From contig CAJUGL010000018.1 in the NCBI GenBank assembly GCA_910586515.1, forward strand, positions 1-56,765: DNA of 56,765 nucleotides. The letters are read 5' to 3'. Every line of letters starts with the position of its first letter. Position 1 is the first letter of the stretch. The notes beneath the pieces were generated by a model. The model had not been told where the DNA came from. It saw only the letters and a program-made list of their open reading frames with translations, and ran no database searches. Both the position numbers and the translations under genes were made by a program. Shown piece by piece: positions 41,426 to 50,044 of this stretch. Source of the stretch: an uncultured Acetatifactor sp. (GTDB lineage Bacteria > Bacillota > Clostridia > Lachnospirales > Lachnospiraceae).

Positions 41426-43510
41426 CTATTTTTCAAAGGCTTTATTTAACTCCTCGCAGCCCGGCAGCACGAACCGTCCATCCCTGATGATGACTATCCT
41501 TGTTCCGTCCCTGCGGACCGCGGTCAGCTCTCCCAGCTCGTCATAGGGAATGGTCACGTCCGTATGGCAGTTATAATATGCCTCCAGAGGCTTCGTGTGC
41601 CGCATGTCGGAAACGGCATTGGATTTTGCCACGATCTCCCTGCCGTCCGGATTGTACACTTTTACCTCCTCCGAATGAGCGTAGCAGGTATCTCCCACCG
41701 CAAAATGAGGTCCCATCTTCTCCCCGATGAGAACCGGCAGTCTGGCCTCTACCCCCAGCCGCTTTGCCGCCACATACGCGGTGGTGTTTGTGCCGATGGC
41801 AAACTCACCCATGGGCAGCGTATCGTGTCTGGCCAGAATATGCTCTCTGACAAAAGCTCTGTTTTCTTCCTCTGCGTCGAAATTAGCGCAGCCGTAGTCG
41901 GTTACCATGCCGTTTTCGAAAGAAAGGAAAAGGTCCTTGTATTCCATTCCCCGCAAAAACGCGCTTTTTACGTGGAGCACTCCCTCCGTTCCCTCCAGCA
42001 CGGGTGAGGTGAACACCTCCCCCACAGGAATATTCACGTCCGCCACGCAGTTTTCAAAAATTGTCTCCTTCTCGGGATCGGACAATTTCCACAGATTAAT
42101 CCGCAGATTGGTCCTGTTGCCCCCGGTCCCCCTGACTTCACAATAATCCGCCGTGTCCAGAGTGTCGATCAGATTCTGCTGCACCCTCCGGTAAAGCATG
42201 TAGTCCAGCGTATTGATGCGTATGGTCTCCCGGAAAAGTTCTTCAAACACCGGCCCGATTTCCGGCAGGGGAAAAGCGATACAGGTAAAGCTGGTCTCCT
42301 CGCCCGGAATATACTCTCTCTGCAGAGCTCCGGCCCTGGAACGGAACTCCACCCAGAGACGCTCCTGCTCAGGGGAAAGCTTCAGCGCTTTCTCCCCGGC
42401 GGCAGGCATGAAATCCGCCTCCCCGAAAGTCACTACCACGGCAGGCCCCGCATAGTCTCCCGCCCTCTCCTTCAGCTTCTCAAAGGCCGCGCGGTTTGCT
42501 TCCAGCCGCCGGTTCACATAGTTTTTGTCAAAGAAAACCGCGCTGTCCTCCTTGTGGTCATATTCAAACTGTTTGTTGGGACTTCCCCCGCAAAAACCGT
42601 TTTCCCCGCTTCTGCTCGCTCCCCGGTTATCCAGAATGCTTACAGCCGCCCTGAAAACCACTGATTTTAAACCCATTTCCGCAAAATTCTGTACGGCCCG
42701 TCGCATCATTCTCTCGAAGCCCAGACGATAGTGCATGCAGACCGTCTTCTTTTTGGATAAATCCGTACCAGTCACCTCAAACCCGATACGATACCCTTCC
42801 GTATAGGTATCCGCCATGGCGGCTATGGTTTCCTCCGGCAGAGAAGCAAGAAAACGGGCCGTCGCCAGCTCGTTTTGCCCCACATATTCTCCATAGCGGT
42901 ACAGATACCGTTCCTTCCCAAGATCGCTTTCCATGATTATCCGCACACCGAAGCATCCCTCCGGCTCATACTGTTCCTCCAGCCTGCGCAAGGCGGCTGC
43001 CTCCGCATAGTCGCCGGCAAACCAGTAGAGCATCTCCCGGACTTCCTTTCCGGAGGGCAGTTCCTCCCCCTGTGCGGCCGCATGGGCAAAAGCCACGTAA
43101 ACTTCCGCAAAAAGCTCCATGCGGACCACCACCGCCTCCAGCCTTCCTTCGTAGATAAAGCCGATGAGACTGCGCAGTTCCGTATACAGGAAGGAGAGCA
43201 GCGCTCCCAGTTCCTCCCCCAGTTCCTGCGCCGCATATGACGGATTGCCGTAACTTTTCTCATAATGCCCGGGCAGAATATCTTCATACAGCGCATGATT
43301 TCTGCTCCTTAATTCCTCTACGGGCGCCTTCTCCAGACCGCCCTCCGCCAGAAACCTCCCTGTATCCTCAATCATCAGCAGAAAATCCGCGCAGAACGCA
43401 AAATACTTTTCCAGCTTTTCCTCTCCGAAATGTTCATCCCCAATTTTGCGGATTCTGTCTGTTACCAGCGCGTAACGCTCTTCCAATACTTCCCTGCCAT
43501 TTTCCTTCAT
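41426..43510 (-). CDS. M29-family aminopeptidase with long N-terminal extension
   Basis: 694 aa, against about 410 for a typical M29 enzyme. The C-terminal ~350 residues carry the dinuclear metal site: VGEVFTSP, MGEFAIGTN, GPHFAVGDT and CHTDVTIPYD. The N-terminal ~300 residues are helical, have no signal peptide or motif I recognise, and lead into the M29 fold without a gap. Such long versions occur in Lachnospiraceae. Cytoplasmic peptide breakdown is likely. The ATG overlaps the stop of the small membrane protein gene at 43507. Confidence 0.88.
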   Translation of the reverse strand: MKENGREVLEERYALVTDRIRKIGDEHFGEEKLEKYFAFCADFLLMIEDTGRFLAEGGLEKAPVEELRSRNHALYEDILPGHYEKSYGNPSYAAQELGEELGALLSFLYTELRSLIGFIYEGRLEAVVVRMELFAEVYVAFAHAAAQGEELPSGKEVREMLYWFAGDYAEAAALRRLEEQYEPEGCFGVRIIMESDLGKERYLYRYGEYVGQNELATARFLASLPEETIAAMADTYTEGYRIGFEVTGTDLSKKKTVCMHYRLGFERMMRRAVQNFAEMGLKSVVFRAAVSILDNRGASRSGENGFCGGSPNKQFEYDHKEDSAVFFDKNYVNRRLEANRAAFEKLKERAGDYAGPAVVVTFGEADFMPAAGEKALKLSPEQERLWVEFRSRAGALQREYIPGEETSFTCIAFPLPEIGPVFEELFRETIRINTLDYMLYRRVQQNLIDTLDTADYCEVRGTGGNRTNLRINLWKLSDPEKETIFENCVADVNIPVGEVFTSPVLEGTEGVLHVKSAFLRGMEYKDLFLSFENGMVTDYGCANFDAEEENRAFVREHILARHDTLPMGEFAIGTNTTAYVAAKRLGVEARLPVLIGEKMGPHFAVGDTCYAHSEEVKVYNPDGREIVAKSNAVSDMRHTKPLEAYYNCHTDVTIPYDELGELTAVRRDGTRIVIIRDGRFVLPGCEELNKAFEK

Positions 43511-43830
43511 CCCAAGTATCCTCCCATGTATAGAATCAACCCGATGCCCCCCAGAGCCGCCAGATTCAGCAAAACACCCACTGCCGGAACAACTCTGTAA
43601 TAATTCTTTTCCGCCAGCGTTACAATTCCCAGCACCAGTCCCGTCAGGGAATAAATCAGAGCCAGAATCGCCGTAATTCCGTGCCGCGGACTGGCTTCCC
43701 CTCCCGCTCTGTACGCGGCAAACACCACGGCCCCCAGTGATACCAGACTGATAATCCCCAATATCACCGCCATCACGGCACGATTAGAGCTCTTTTTATT
43801 GGTAAAAATGTATCCTTTTCTCTTTCCCAT
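43507..43830 (-). CDS. Small membrane protein (DUF6142-like)
   Basis: 107 aa with three hydrophobic helices (residues ~18-40, 52-72, 80-103) and a basic cytoplasmic N-terminus (MGKRKGYIFTNKKSSNR). It resembles short Lachnospiraceae membrane proteins that I tentatively place in DUF6142. The stop overlaps the peptidase ATG by 4 bp (ATGA), so the two are translationally coupled. The function is unknown. Confidence 0.78.
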   Translation of the reverse strand: MGKRKGYIFTNKKSSNRAVMAVILGIISLVSLGAVVFAAYRAGGEASPRHGITAILALIYSLTGLVLGIVTLAEKNYYRVVPAVGVLLNLAALGGIGLILYMGGYLG

Positions 43831-43924
43831 ATCCTATCCTATCGCCCGGCAGGGCAGCCGCGCCTCTGTCTCTTCCGCAATGGTCCCTCTTCGTCCGCCG
43901 CGACATACCCGCCGCCGAGATAAA

Positions 43925-43966
43925 GGGCACTCCCCGGGAGGTCTGTCCGCCTCTCAGGAAGTGCCC
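43925..43966 (-). terminator. Terminator after the 50-aa membrane protein
   Basis: GGGCACT...GAGG pairs with CCTC...AGTGCCC (43925-43966). On the minus strand it ends CCCTTTATC, a short U run. Probably ends the pyrE transcript. Confidence 0.65.
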
Positions 43967-43979
43967 CCGGCCGTTTACT

Positions 43980-44132
43980 TCAGAATAAAATTTTAGACTT
44001 GCCCGCGGTCAGCTTCGCCCCTGCAACAATCAGCAAAATGCCTGTCACAAGTCCCACCACAAGAGTAATCACGCCAATGGCAATATTCGTTGCCCCCGCC
44101 CCCTTCATGACATTATATATCCTCTGCTCCAT
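43980..44132 (-). CDS. Small single-helix membrane protein
   Basis: 50 aa: MEQRIYNVMKGAGATNIAIG, then a hydrophobic stretch GVITLVVGLVTGILLIVAGA, and a basic tail. AGGAG lies 7 nt before the ATG at 44132. It sits 13 bp after pyrE and before a terminator, so it is probably translated from the pyrE transcript. No function can be assigned. Confidence 0.75.
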   Translation of the reverse strand: MEQRIYNVMKGAGATNIAIGVITLVVGLVTGILLIVAGAKLTAGKSKILF

Positions 44133-44145
44133 AACCCCACTCCTT

Positions 44146-44820
44146 TCACGCTCCATATATTCCATAGTACTCGTCAATGGCCGCCTTCAATGCATCATCA
44201 ATATATACCTGTCCCCGATAAGGTCTGTTATAAAGATATTCCCCCACATCCTTCATGGTGATGATGGCGCAGGCATCGAATCCGTACCTCTCTTTGATTT
44301 CATCCAATGCGCTTATCCGCCCTCCCGGGCCTTTCTCCATACGGTTCAGGGAAACAATCAACCCTCTTATCTCCACTTTGGCCTGCGCCATAATGATGGG
44401 ATAAGTCTCCTCAATGGACTTGCCGGAGGTAGTCACATCCTCAATTATCACCACTCTGTCGCCGTCCTTTAACCTGCTTCCCAGCAGGATGCCGGCATCC
44501 CCATGATCTTTGACTTCCTTGCGGTTGGAGCAATAACGGACTTCCCGGCCGTACAGTTCGCTGTAGGCGACAGCCGCTGCCACACTGAGCGGTATCCCCT
44601 TGTAAGCCGGTCCGAACAACACGTCAAAATCATCTCCGTAGCTTTCGTGAATCGCTCTGGCATAATATTCGCCCAGTCTTTTCAGCTGGCCGCCGGTCTC
44701 ATACGCCCCCGCATTCATGAAAAAAGGGGACTTTCTGCCGCTTTTTAAGGTAAAATCCCCAAATTTGAGTGCCTTGCTGTCCACCATAAACTCAATAAAC
44801 TCTTTTTTGTAATTTTCCAT
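44146..44820 (-). CDS. pyrE: Orotate phosphoribosyltransferase
   Basis: Makes OMP from orotate and PRPP. About 224 aa. The PRPP-binding loop VVIIEDVTTSGKSI and the catalytic NRKEVKDHGDAG are clear; GDFTLKSGRKSPFFMN matches the family N-terminus. ATG at 44820 follows GAAGGAGA at 10 nt; the longer frame lies in the leader. Its promoter is at 44880-44908. No other pyr genes are adjacent. Confidence 0.96.
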   Translation of the reverse strand: MENYKKEFIEFMVDSKALKFGDFTLKSGRKSPFFMNAGAYETGGQLKRLGEYYARAIHESYGDDFDVLFGPAYKGIPLSVAAAVAYSELYGREVRYCSNRKEVKDHGDAGILLGSRLKDGDRVVIIEDVTTSGKSIEETYPIIMAQAKVEIRGLIVSLNRMEKGPGGRISALDEIKERYGFDACAIITMKDVGEYLYNRPYRGQVYIDDALKAAIDEYYGIYGA

Positions 44821-44879
44821 CTGTCCGGTTTCTCCTTCATCATAGGGATTCTCAACGGGCGCTATCCAACACCTTATCA

Positions 44880-44908
44880 ATTTTACCATATTTTTCGGTT
44901 ATATTCAA
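44880..44908 (-). promoter_or_regulatory. pyrE promoter
   Basis: TTGAAT (44903-44908), 17-bp spacer, TAAAAT (44880-44885) on the minus strand. The ~50-nt leader shows no hairpin-U-run attenuator. Confidence 0.7.
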
Positions 44909-44978
44909 CCGTTAATAAAGAGGGAAAGAAAATTTATAGGTTAGTGTGAAGTCAGAACCGCGCTTTTATCCTGAAACA

Positions 44979-45007
44979 TGGACATTCTGTCTCTCCTATG
45001 GTACAAT
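44979..45007 (+). promoter_or_regulatory. Promoter of the DUF5721-like gene
   Basis: TGGACA (44979-44984), 17-bp spacer, TACAAT (45002-45007) on the plus strand, divergent from pyrE. Confidence 0.7.
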
Positions 45008-45062
45008 GTGACCATAGCGGACGGCAGAATACCGGAAACGCCATGAAAGGACGGAGCATTTT

Positions 45063-45563
45063 ATGACTGCATTACAGATTACTTCCATGAAACAGTTTAT
45101 GAATCATCTTTTGGTATCCGATACCTTTGAACCTTTTCTGTTGGAAGAGGCGGTGATCGGCACTGCCTGTACCTATACCATCGACGGCCATGTGAACAAA
45201 GAATTCTACGGAAACGAAGAGGATTCCCCGGCGGACTGCGCTTATGAGTTTCGTCCCTGGGGCGAACTGAAAGGCCTGTGCTTTGACCTGATCAAAGGTA
45301 AACGCACCCCCCTTTTCTTCCGTTTTGTATTGCATCTCATGCCCGAAAAGGCGGCCGCTCTTCTGGAAAAGGAGAACTGCGATGTAGAACCGTCCCAGAT
45401 AAAGGCCCTGGCGCTCAACATTCGCTATGACGGCTCCCGGGCCATGATTACCACAGCCACTGCCTTTCATACCTTTCTCCTGTCCAAAGAGCCTGACGCT
45501 ATCTGGGACAGAGCGGTTCGAAAGTATCTGGACGGCAAGGGCATCTCCTATGAAGAACTGTGA
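45063..45563 (+). CDS. DUF5721-like protein
   Basis: 166 aa, soluble. The pattern MKQFMNHLLVSDTFEPFLLEEA, TYTIDGHVNKEFY, and a C-terminal VRKYLDGKGI fits the DUF5721 family of Lachnospiraceae. Function unknown; the middle (RPWGELKGLCFDLIKGKRTP) suggests an RNA- or nucleotide-linked role only by composition, which I do not press. A GGACGGAG stretch precedes the ATG. It has its own plus-strand promoter and converges on spoVAE. Confidence 0.85.
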   Translation: MTALQITSMKQFMNHLLVSDTFEPFLLEEAVIGTACTYTIDGHVNKEFYGNEEDSPADCAYEFRPWGELKGLCFDLIKGKRTPLFFRFVLHLMPEKAAALLEKENCDVEPSQIKALALNIRYDGSRAMITTATAFHTFLLSKEPDAIWDRAVRKYLDGKGISYEEL

Positions 45564-45581
45564 TCCATTGGCAACAGTTCA

Positions 45582-45941
45582 TCAGCTCTTCATTTTGCTT
45601 TTAAATACCAGGCTGGCCAGGTATCCGAAGATGAGGGCGGCCGCTGTTCCCACAGCCCCCGCCTTAAAGCCTCCGGCAAACAGACCCAGCAGCCCCTGTT
45701 CGTCCACGGCTTCCTTTACCCCCTTCATCAGCACATTTCCAAATCCCAGCAGAGGAACGCTTGCCCCTGCCCCGGCAAACTCCTGAAAGGCCCCATACCA
45801 TCCCACAGACCCCAGCAGAGCGCCGGTTACCACCAATAACACCATGATGCGCCCCGGCATCATCTTGGTTTTCTCCATCAGAATCTGAACCAGGGCACAG
45901 ATCAGTCCGCCTACCCAAAAAGCATTTACATAATCCATCAT
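45582..45941 (-). CDS. spoVAE: Stage V sporulation protein AE
   Basis: Component of the SpoVA channel that moves dipicolinic acid into the forespore and out at germination. About 119 aa with four hydrophobic segments; AFWVGGLICALVQILMEKTK, PGRIMVLLVVTGALLGSVGW and GAVGTAAALIFGYL match the family. ATG at 45941 follows GAAAGGAAG. spoVAC is not seen, and spoVAD lies 1.9 kb away with four genes between, instead of the usual contiguous order. Confidence 0.9.
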   Translation of the reverse strand: MMDYVNAFWVGGLICALVQILMEKTKMMPGRIMVLLVVTGALLGSVGWYGAFQEFAGAGASVPLLGFGNVLMKGVKEAVDEQGLLGLFAGGFKAGAVGTAAALIFGYLASLVFKSKMKS

Positions 45942-46018
45942 TCGGCTTACTTCCTTTCTTAAACGAAATTTTACTATCATTTTTCGCCGAATTGCGGATT
46001 TTTATGTATGTTTCCCTA

Positions 46019-46516
46019 CTACCATTTTTCTGCGATCAGGTGCACAATCTCCCGAATCTGCCTGTTATTGCAGTCAACGGTCCAATGCGCGTATTTCTCA
46101 TAGAGAGGAACCCGTTCCTCATACAGATCGGCAAGGGTCTGACCGGGCATCAGGGTCACCCCTCTGGCATTCAGATCACCCAGACGCTCCTCCACCTCCT
46201 CCAGGGAAAGTTTCAGGTAAATCACCATGCCGATGCGGCGCAGGTGTTCCATTGCCTCTTCGCCGTATATAACGCTTCCCCCTGTGGCTATAACGCTTTT
46301 TCGAATGTCCAGAGATGCATTTGCGTCGTTTTCAAGCTTCCAGAATCCCTCTACTCCCCGCTCCTCAATCAGTTCGTGGAGCAGCCTGCCGTATCTCTCC
46401 TGAATCACCAGATCGGAATCTACAAATCTGCAGCCCAGCCGCTTGGCCAGAACCACACCCACAGTGCTTTTTCCCGCTCCGGGCATGCCGATCAGCACAA
46501 TATTATCCTTCCTCAT
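46019..46516 (-). CDS. Shikimate-kinase-like protein with altered substrate site
   Basis: 165 aa, P-loop kinase of the AroK fold: GMPGAGKSTVG Walker A, VDSDLVI, and a lid region RGVTLMPGQ. The Arg that binds shikimate in AroK (FRxxE) is replaced: the sequence here reads GFWKLEND. The GGG loop is ATGGSVIYG. The canonical motifs are intact in the AroK-AroQ fusion at 16347, so this paralog probably phosphorylates something else. Its stop overlaps ridA by 4 bp (ATGA), so it is coupled to it. Confidence 0.85.
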   Translation of the reverse strand: MRKDNIVLIGMPGAGKSTVGVVLAKRLGCRFVDSDLVIQERYGRLLHELIEERGVEGFWKLENDANASLDIRKSVIATGGSVIYGEEAMEHLRRIGMVIYLKLSLEEVEERLGDLNARGVTLMPGQTLADLYEERVPLYEKYAHWTVDCNNRQIREIVHLIAEKW

Positions 46517-46887
46517 AGAACAGCGATTACCTCTACCTCACACAATACGTTTTTCGGCAAAGTCTTCACCGCCACACAGCTCCTTGCGGGCTTTTCCGTA
46601 AAATATCCGGCATATACTTCGTTGAAAGCAGCGAAGTCGTCCATGTCCGCCAGGAAGCAGCTTGTCTTGACCACATTGGCGTAGTCTGTGCCCACCTCCC
46701 TGAGAAGCGCTCCTACGTTTTTCATCACCTGCTCCGCCTGGGCCTTAATATCCTCTCCCTCAATATTGCCCGTGGCCGGATTGATGGGAATCTGCCCCGA
46801 AGCAAAGAGCATTCCGTTTGCGATAATGCCCTGTGAATAAGGTCCGATAGCCGCAGGGGCTTTGTCTGTTGAAATTTTTTGCAGCAT
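46513..46887 (-). CDS. ridA: RidA family enamine/imine deaminase
   Basis: Hydrolyses reactive enamine or imine intermediates. 124 aa, the usual size. APAAIGPYSQGI, GQIPINPATG and the substrate-binding Arg in KPARSCVAVKTLP are present. It is followed by an overlapping AroK-like gene. AGGAG lies upstream of the ATG. Confidence 0.94.
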   Translation of the reverse strand: MLQKISTDKAPAAIGPYSQGIIANGMLFASGQIPINPATGNIEGEDIKAQAEQVMKNVGALLREVGTDYANVVKTSCFLADMDDFAAFNEVYAGYFTEKPARSCVAVKTLPKNVLCEVEVIAVL

Positions 46888-46946
46888 AATTCTGATCTCC
46901 TTTTCCTTGTTATTGTTATAATGTTATGACCCCGGTTCCTGTCGTT

Positions 46947-47177
46947 TTATGAGTTTTCCTCTGTCTCAGGCTCGTCGAATTCCACAGTCACATAGAAACC
47001 GCGGGAATTCTCCGCCACATCCGTCACCACACCCTCCCTGCACCTCAGCCGGTTCCGAAAAGGAATATTTGCCGACATGGCCAGGGACGGGTCTATCACG
47101 TAATAATAATTACTGGGCAGAAGCCCCTCTGTCACGGTAACCTTCTGCCCCGTCTCCAGGAGCCCGGGCCTCTCCAT
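46947..47177 (-). CDS. Small hypothetical protein
   Basis: About 76 aa, probably beta-rich, with a central VTVTEGLLPSNYYYVIDPSL and a C-terminal strand FYVTVEFDEPE. I do not recognise it. ATG at 47177 follows GGAG at 6 nt. An in-frame ATG at 47189 and a TTG at 47198 with AGGAG at 7 nt are alternatives. It lies between the zinc-ribbon gene and ridA on the same strand. Confidence 0.6.
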   Translation of the reverse strand: MERPGLLETGQKVTVTEGLLPSNYYYVIDPSLAMSANIPFRNRLRCREGVVTDVAENSRGFYVTVEFDEPETEENS

Positions 47178-47274
47178 CTTGAACTCCATCCTGCGCAAAA
47201 CCAGTCTCCTGTTCCAATTCCGCGCCCCTAAGCGAGACGCCGTCTTGATTTACCGTTCATTTTCAATCACTGTT

Positions 47275-47730
47275 TCAGTCTTCCGGAACTTCCTCCGGGG
47301 CGGACATATCGGATTCCCCCGCGCCGTCCACGGTGTAGCTGGCGTCGATTACGTCTTCCGCTTCCTCCGCAGGCTCCGCTGTCTTCACCACAACCGCCGC
47401 TCCGCACTTACCGCAGAACTTGCTGTCTCTGGACACTTCCGCGCCGCAGTCGGGACATACGGTCACATTCTTGAGAAGGCTGATTTTCTCCGTGTTGGCT
47501 TCAATCTCCGCCTTGAGATCAGCCGCCTTGGCCGCCCACTCCGCAACCGCGGCATCGTCGGACAAGAGACCCTTCTCCAGAACATACGCTCCCACCTCGG
47601 TATAAATGTTCTTTACACTCTGGTTCAGTGAACTGATCTCCACGTTCAGCTTTGCTACCCCCGCTACCTCCTTGCTCTTGGATATTGCGCTCTGGGTCAT
47701 CTGATTCAGTTTTTCACTCCAACTTGCCAT
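47275..47730 (-). CDS. Zinc-ribbon protein with helical N-terminus
   Basis: 151 aa. Residues 1-85 are helical and resemble a coiled coil (MTQSAISKSKEVAGVAKLNV); residues ~92-112 form a double-CxxC zinc ribbon (CPDCGAEVSRDSKFCGKCG); the tail is acidic and unstructured. This is a common Firmicutes layout of unknown function. GAAAGAGG precedes the ATG. It lies between spoVAD and the small gene at 46947. Confidence 0.8.
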   Translation of the reverse strand: MASWSEKLNQMTQSAISKSKEVAGVAKLNVEISSLNQSVKNIYTEVGAYVLEKGLLSDDAAVAEWAAKAADLKAEIEANTEKISLLKNVTVCPDCGAEVSRDSKFCGKCGAAVVVKTAEPAEEAEDVIDASYTVDGAGESDMSAPEEVPED

Positions 47731-47876
47731 TCTTTCTACCTCTTTCCTTTATAAATGTATACAGCCGCAATACGGCACCTGCCCCTCCTGCCTCATTTTA
47801 TCATAGGTCAGAGGCCTTTACAAGAGTGAAAAATGCGCATGAAAACACCCGGCAAAATTACAGCGACAAAGAACGC

Positions 47877-48908
47877 TTAATTACAACTCTCCATCACCAC
47901 CCCGTGAGCTATGCCGGGAACACTCATTCCCTCATTAAAACTGGTCTTGCTCAGCAGCGCGCCTGTGGGCATAAAAAGCACCTTTTTCCAGTTACCCTCC
48001 TCCAGCTGTTTCAGAATATAAGCCGAGAGCGTCACTGCGCTGCAGCCGCAGCCGCTTCCGCCCGCATGGGTATCCTGAGATTCCCCGTCAAATATCTCGA
48101 TTCCGCAGTCCATATGCCTTCCGGAAATATCATATCCCTCCCGGCCCAGCAGATCTGTCAGGACTCTCTGACCGACTTTCCCCAAATCACCTGTTATGAT
48201 TTTGTCATACTCCTCCGGTCCCACCGCAAAATCAGCAAAATGCTGCGCCAGAGACGCCGCAGCCGCAGGCGCCATACACGCCCCCATATTCATGGAATCC
48301 TTCAGGCCATAATCCACGATTTTCCCAACGGTCATTCCGGTAATGCGCGCCCTGGCCTTTCCCGTCCTTCCGAAGGAAGCGTCCCCCAGAACAAAAGCGC
48401 CGCTGCCGGTAACCGTCCAGCTGGCCGAAAGTGGGCGCTGATTCCCGTATTCCAGAGGAAAACGGAATTCCTTTTCCGCACTGGCAAAATGACTGGAAGT
48501 TACACACACCACCCTGTCCGCGAATCCGCCCGCTATGGCCATGGCGCCCAAGGCCAGACTTTCGCCGCAGGTAGAGCAGGCGCCGTACACCCCAAGCAGC
48601 GGTACGCCGAAGGAAGATATGCCGAAAGAGGTAGCCATAGACTGCCCTAACAGATCTCCGGCGAAAATAAAGGATATTTCTTCCGGCTGCAGCCCCGCTT
48701 TGTCCAGGGCCATGCCCACAGCCTCCTTCTGGAGAGTGCTTTCCGCCTCCTCCCATGTCTTGCAGCCAAACATATCTTCCTCGCCCACCCGGTCAAACAG
48801 AAGCCCCAAAGGCCCCTGCCCCTCCTTGGTGCCCACAATGCTGGCGCTGCTCCAAATATATACCGGCTCCTTCAGTCCCATGCTGGCCCTGCCCAATTTC
48901 TGATTCAT
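47877..48908 (-). CDS. spoVAD: Stage V sporulation protein AD
   Basis: Soluble SpoVA component that binds dipicolinic acid on the spore inner membrane. About 343 aa, thiolase-like fold: YIWSSASIVGTKEGQGPLG at the start, GVYGACSTCGESLALG, SHFASAEKEFRFPLEYGNQR and GGSGCGCSAVT. ATG at 48908 follows GGAGG. It is well separated from spoVAE. Forespore (sigma-G) control is expected from other sporulating Firmicutes; the promoter is not obvious to me. Confidence 0.93.
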   Translation of the reverse strand: MNQKLGRASMGLKEPVYIWSSASIVGTKEGQGPLGLLFDRVGEEDMFGCKTWEEAESTLQKEAVGMALDKAGLQPEEISFIFAGDLLGQSMATSFGISSFGVPLLGVYGACSTCGESLALGAMAIAGGFADRVVCVTSSHFASAEKEFRFPLEYGNQRPLSASWTVTGSGAFVLGDASFGRTGKARARITGMTVGKIVDYGLKDSMNMGACMAPAAAASLAQHFADFAVGPEEYDKIITGDLGKVGQRVLTDLLGREGYDISGRHMDCGIEIFDGESQDTHAGGSGCGCSAVTLSAYILKQLEEGNWKKVLFMPTGALLSKTSFNEGMSVPGIAHGVVMESCN

Positions 48909-49128
48909 CGATTTTCCTCCAAATTCAATTCTTCTGTCCCAACAGTATAACCATCGGAAGAAAATCTTATACCCGGGAAGTCCGCCCGGCAGCCGTTCCC
49001 GCCATCCTGTCGGCATTCCGCTTTCCCCGCTCGGATGAGAATATGCCTCGCCTGTATTTATCATAAATTTCACCAGGGCGGTTTTCCCCGCTCAGACAGG
49101 ATAAGCAGACTGAGGTCTGTCCTTCCTG

Positions 49129-49971
49129 TCAGGGTTCCACTTCATAGATCAGGCTGGTGACCACATACAGCACCTTTCCGTCATACTCCACCCTTGACCA
49201 GCCGGAATCTTCACTGCAGCCGGTACGGTGAGCCTTATCCCCATATTCCATCCTGCAGCTGACCGTGGCGTTTCCCTGGACAGTGCTGGGTTCAATGCGG
49301 AGATTAACATATTCTTTCGGAGAGATCCAGTCATCACAATCGGTAAAATCAATGCTTCTGCCTTCGGCTGTATTCACCCGGTTGGGATTGGCCGGCTGAG
49401 CAGGTTTCGGCGGACTGTACTCCATATTCCCGGTGAGATATCGGCTCACTGCATACACCGTCTGTTCGCCGTATTGCAGTCTTGACCAGCCGGTATCTTC
49501 ATTGATTCCCGTCCTGGTCAAAAGCTCCCCGTTTTTTACCTGCACAACAATATTTCCGTCATCCGCAGTGGTCGGGGCTGACCGCAGATTCACCGCTTCC
49601 TTGGGCGTGACCTGATCCTCTTTCTCTGTAAAGACCATGGTTCCGGTCCCCTGCTCAGATTCCTCTTCCCCTTCCTCCGGAGGTATGCTCTCCTCTGACT
49701 GTTTTTCTTCCCCTTCCTCCTCTTCCTGCTCTTCTTCCTCCGAAAGCAGGCTCTCGCTCTCTGTCGCCTCCTGTTCGGGAAGGCTTTCCTCAGAAGATTC
49801 GGATGCGGACGTTTCCGCCTCCGCCAGACTGTTCCCTCCGCCTTCCGCTGCCTTATCCCGATGGGTGGAATACCACAGCACGGCGCAGACTGCCGCCGTC
49901 AGCACGGTAAGTCCCAAAATCAGCATCACCACCATCCAAGGCCTGACAGACTCCTCCTCAAAGTTTTTCAT
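49129..49971 (-). CDS. Third membrane-anchored SH3b protein
   Basis: 280 aa. One N-terminal membrane helix (residues ~12-33, WMVVMLILGLTVLTAAVCAV), then a very acidic Glu/Ser-rich spacer of about 70 residues, and two SH3b-like domains (AVNLRSAPTTADDGNIVVQV and YVNLRIEPSTVQGNATVSC) each ending with a GWSR-E/Q-Y segment. Likely an envelope protein. The ribosome-binding site is weak (GGGGGACAAGAG). It lies between trpS and spoVAD. Confidence 0.82.
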   Translation of the reverse strand: MKNFEEESVRPWMVVMLILGLTVLTAAVCAVLWYSTHRDKAAEGGGNSLAEAETSASESSEESLPEQEATESESLLSEEEEQEEEEGEEKQSEESIPPEEGEEESEQGTGTMVFTEKEDQVTPKEAVNLRSAPTTADDGNIVVQVKNGELLTRTGINEDTGWSRLQYGEQTVYAVSRYLTGNMEYSPPKPAQPANPNRVNTAEGRSIDFTDCDDWISPKEYVNLRIEPSTVQGNATVSCRMEYGDKAHRTGCSEDSGWSRVEYDGKVLYVVTSLIYEVEP

Positions 49972-50044
49972 CTCTTGTCCCCCTGTTCTCTTCCCGGTAA
50001 TCCGAACTCCCCGAAAACCTTCCCGCCGCTCACAGGCCGCAGAA

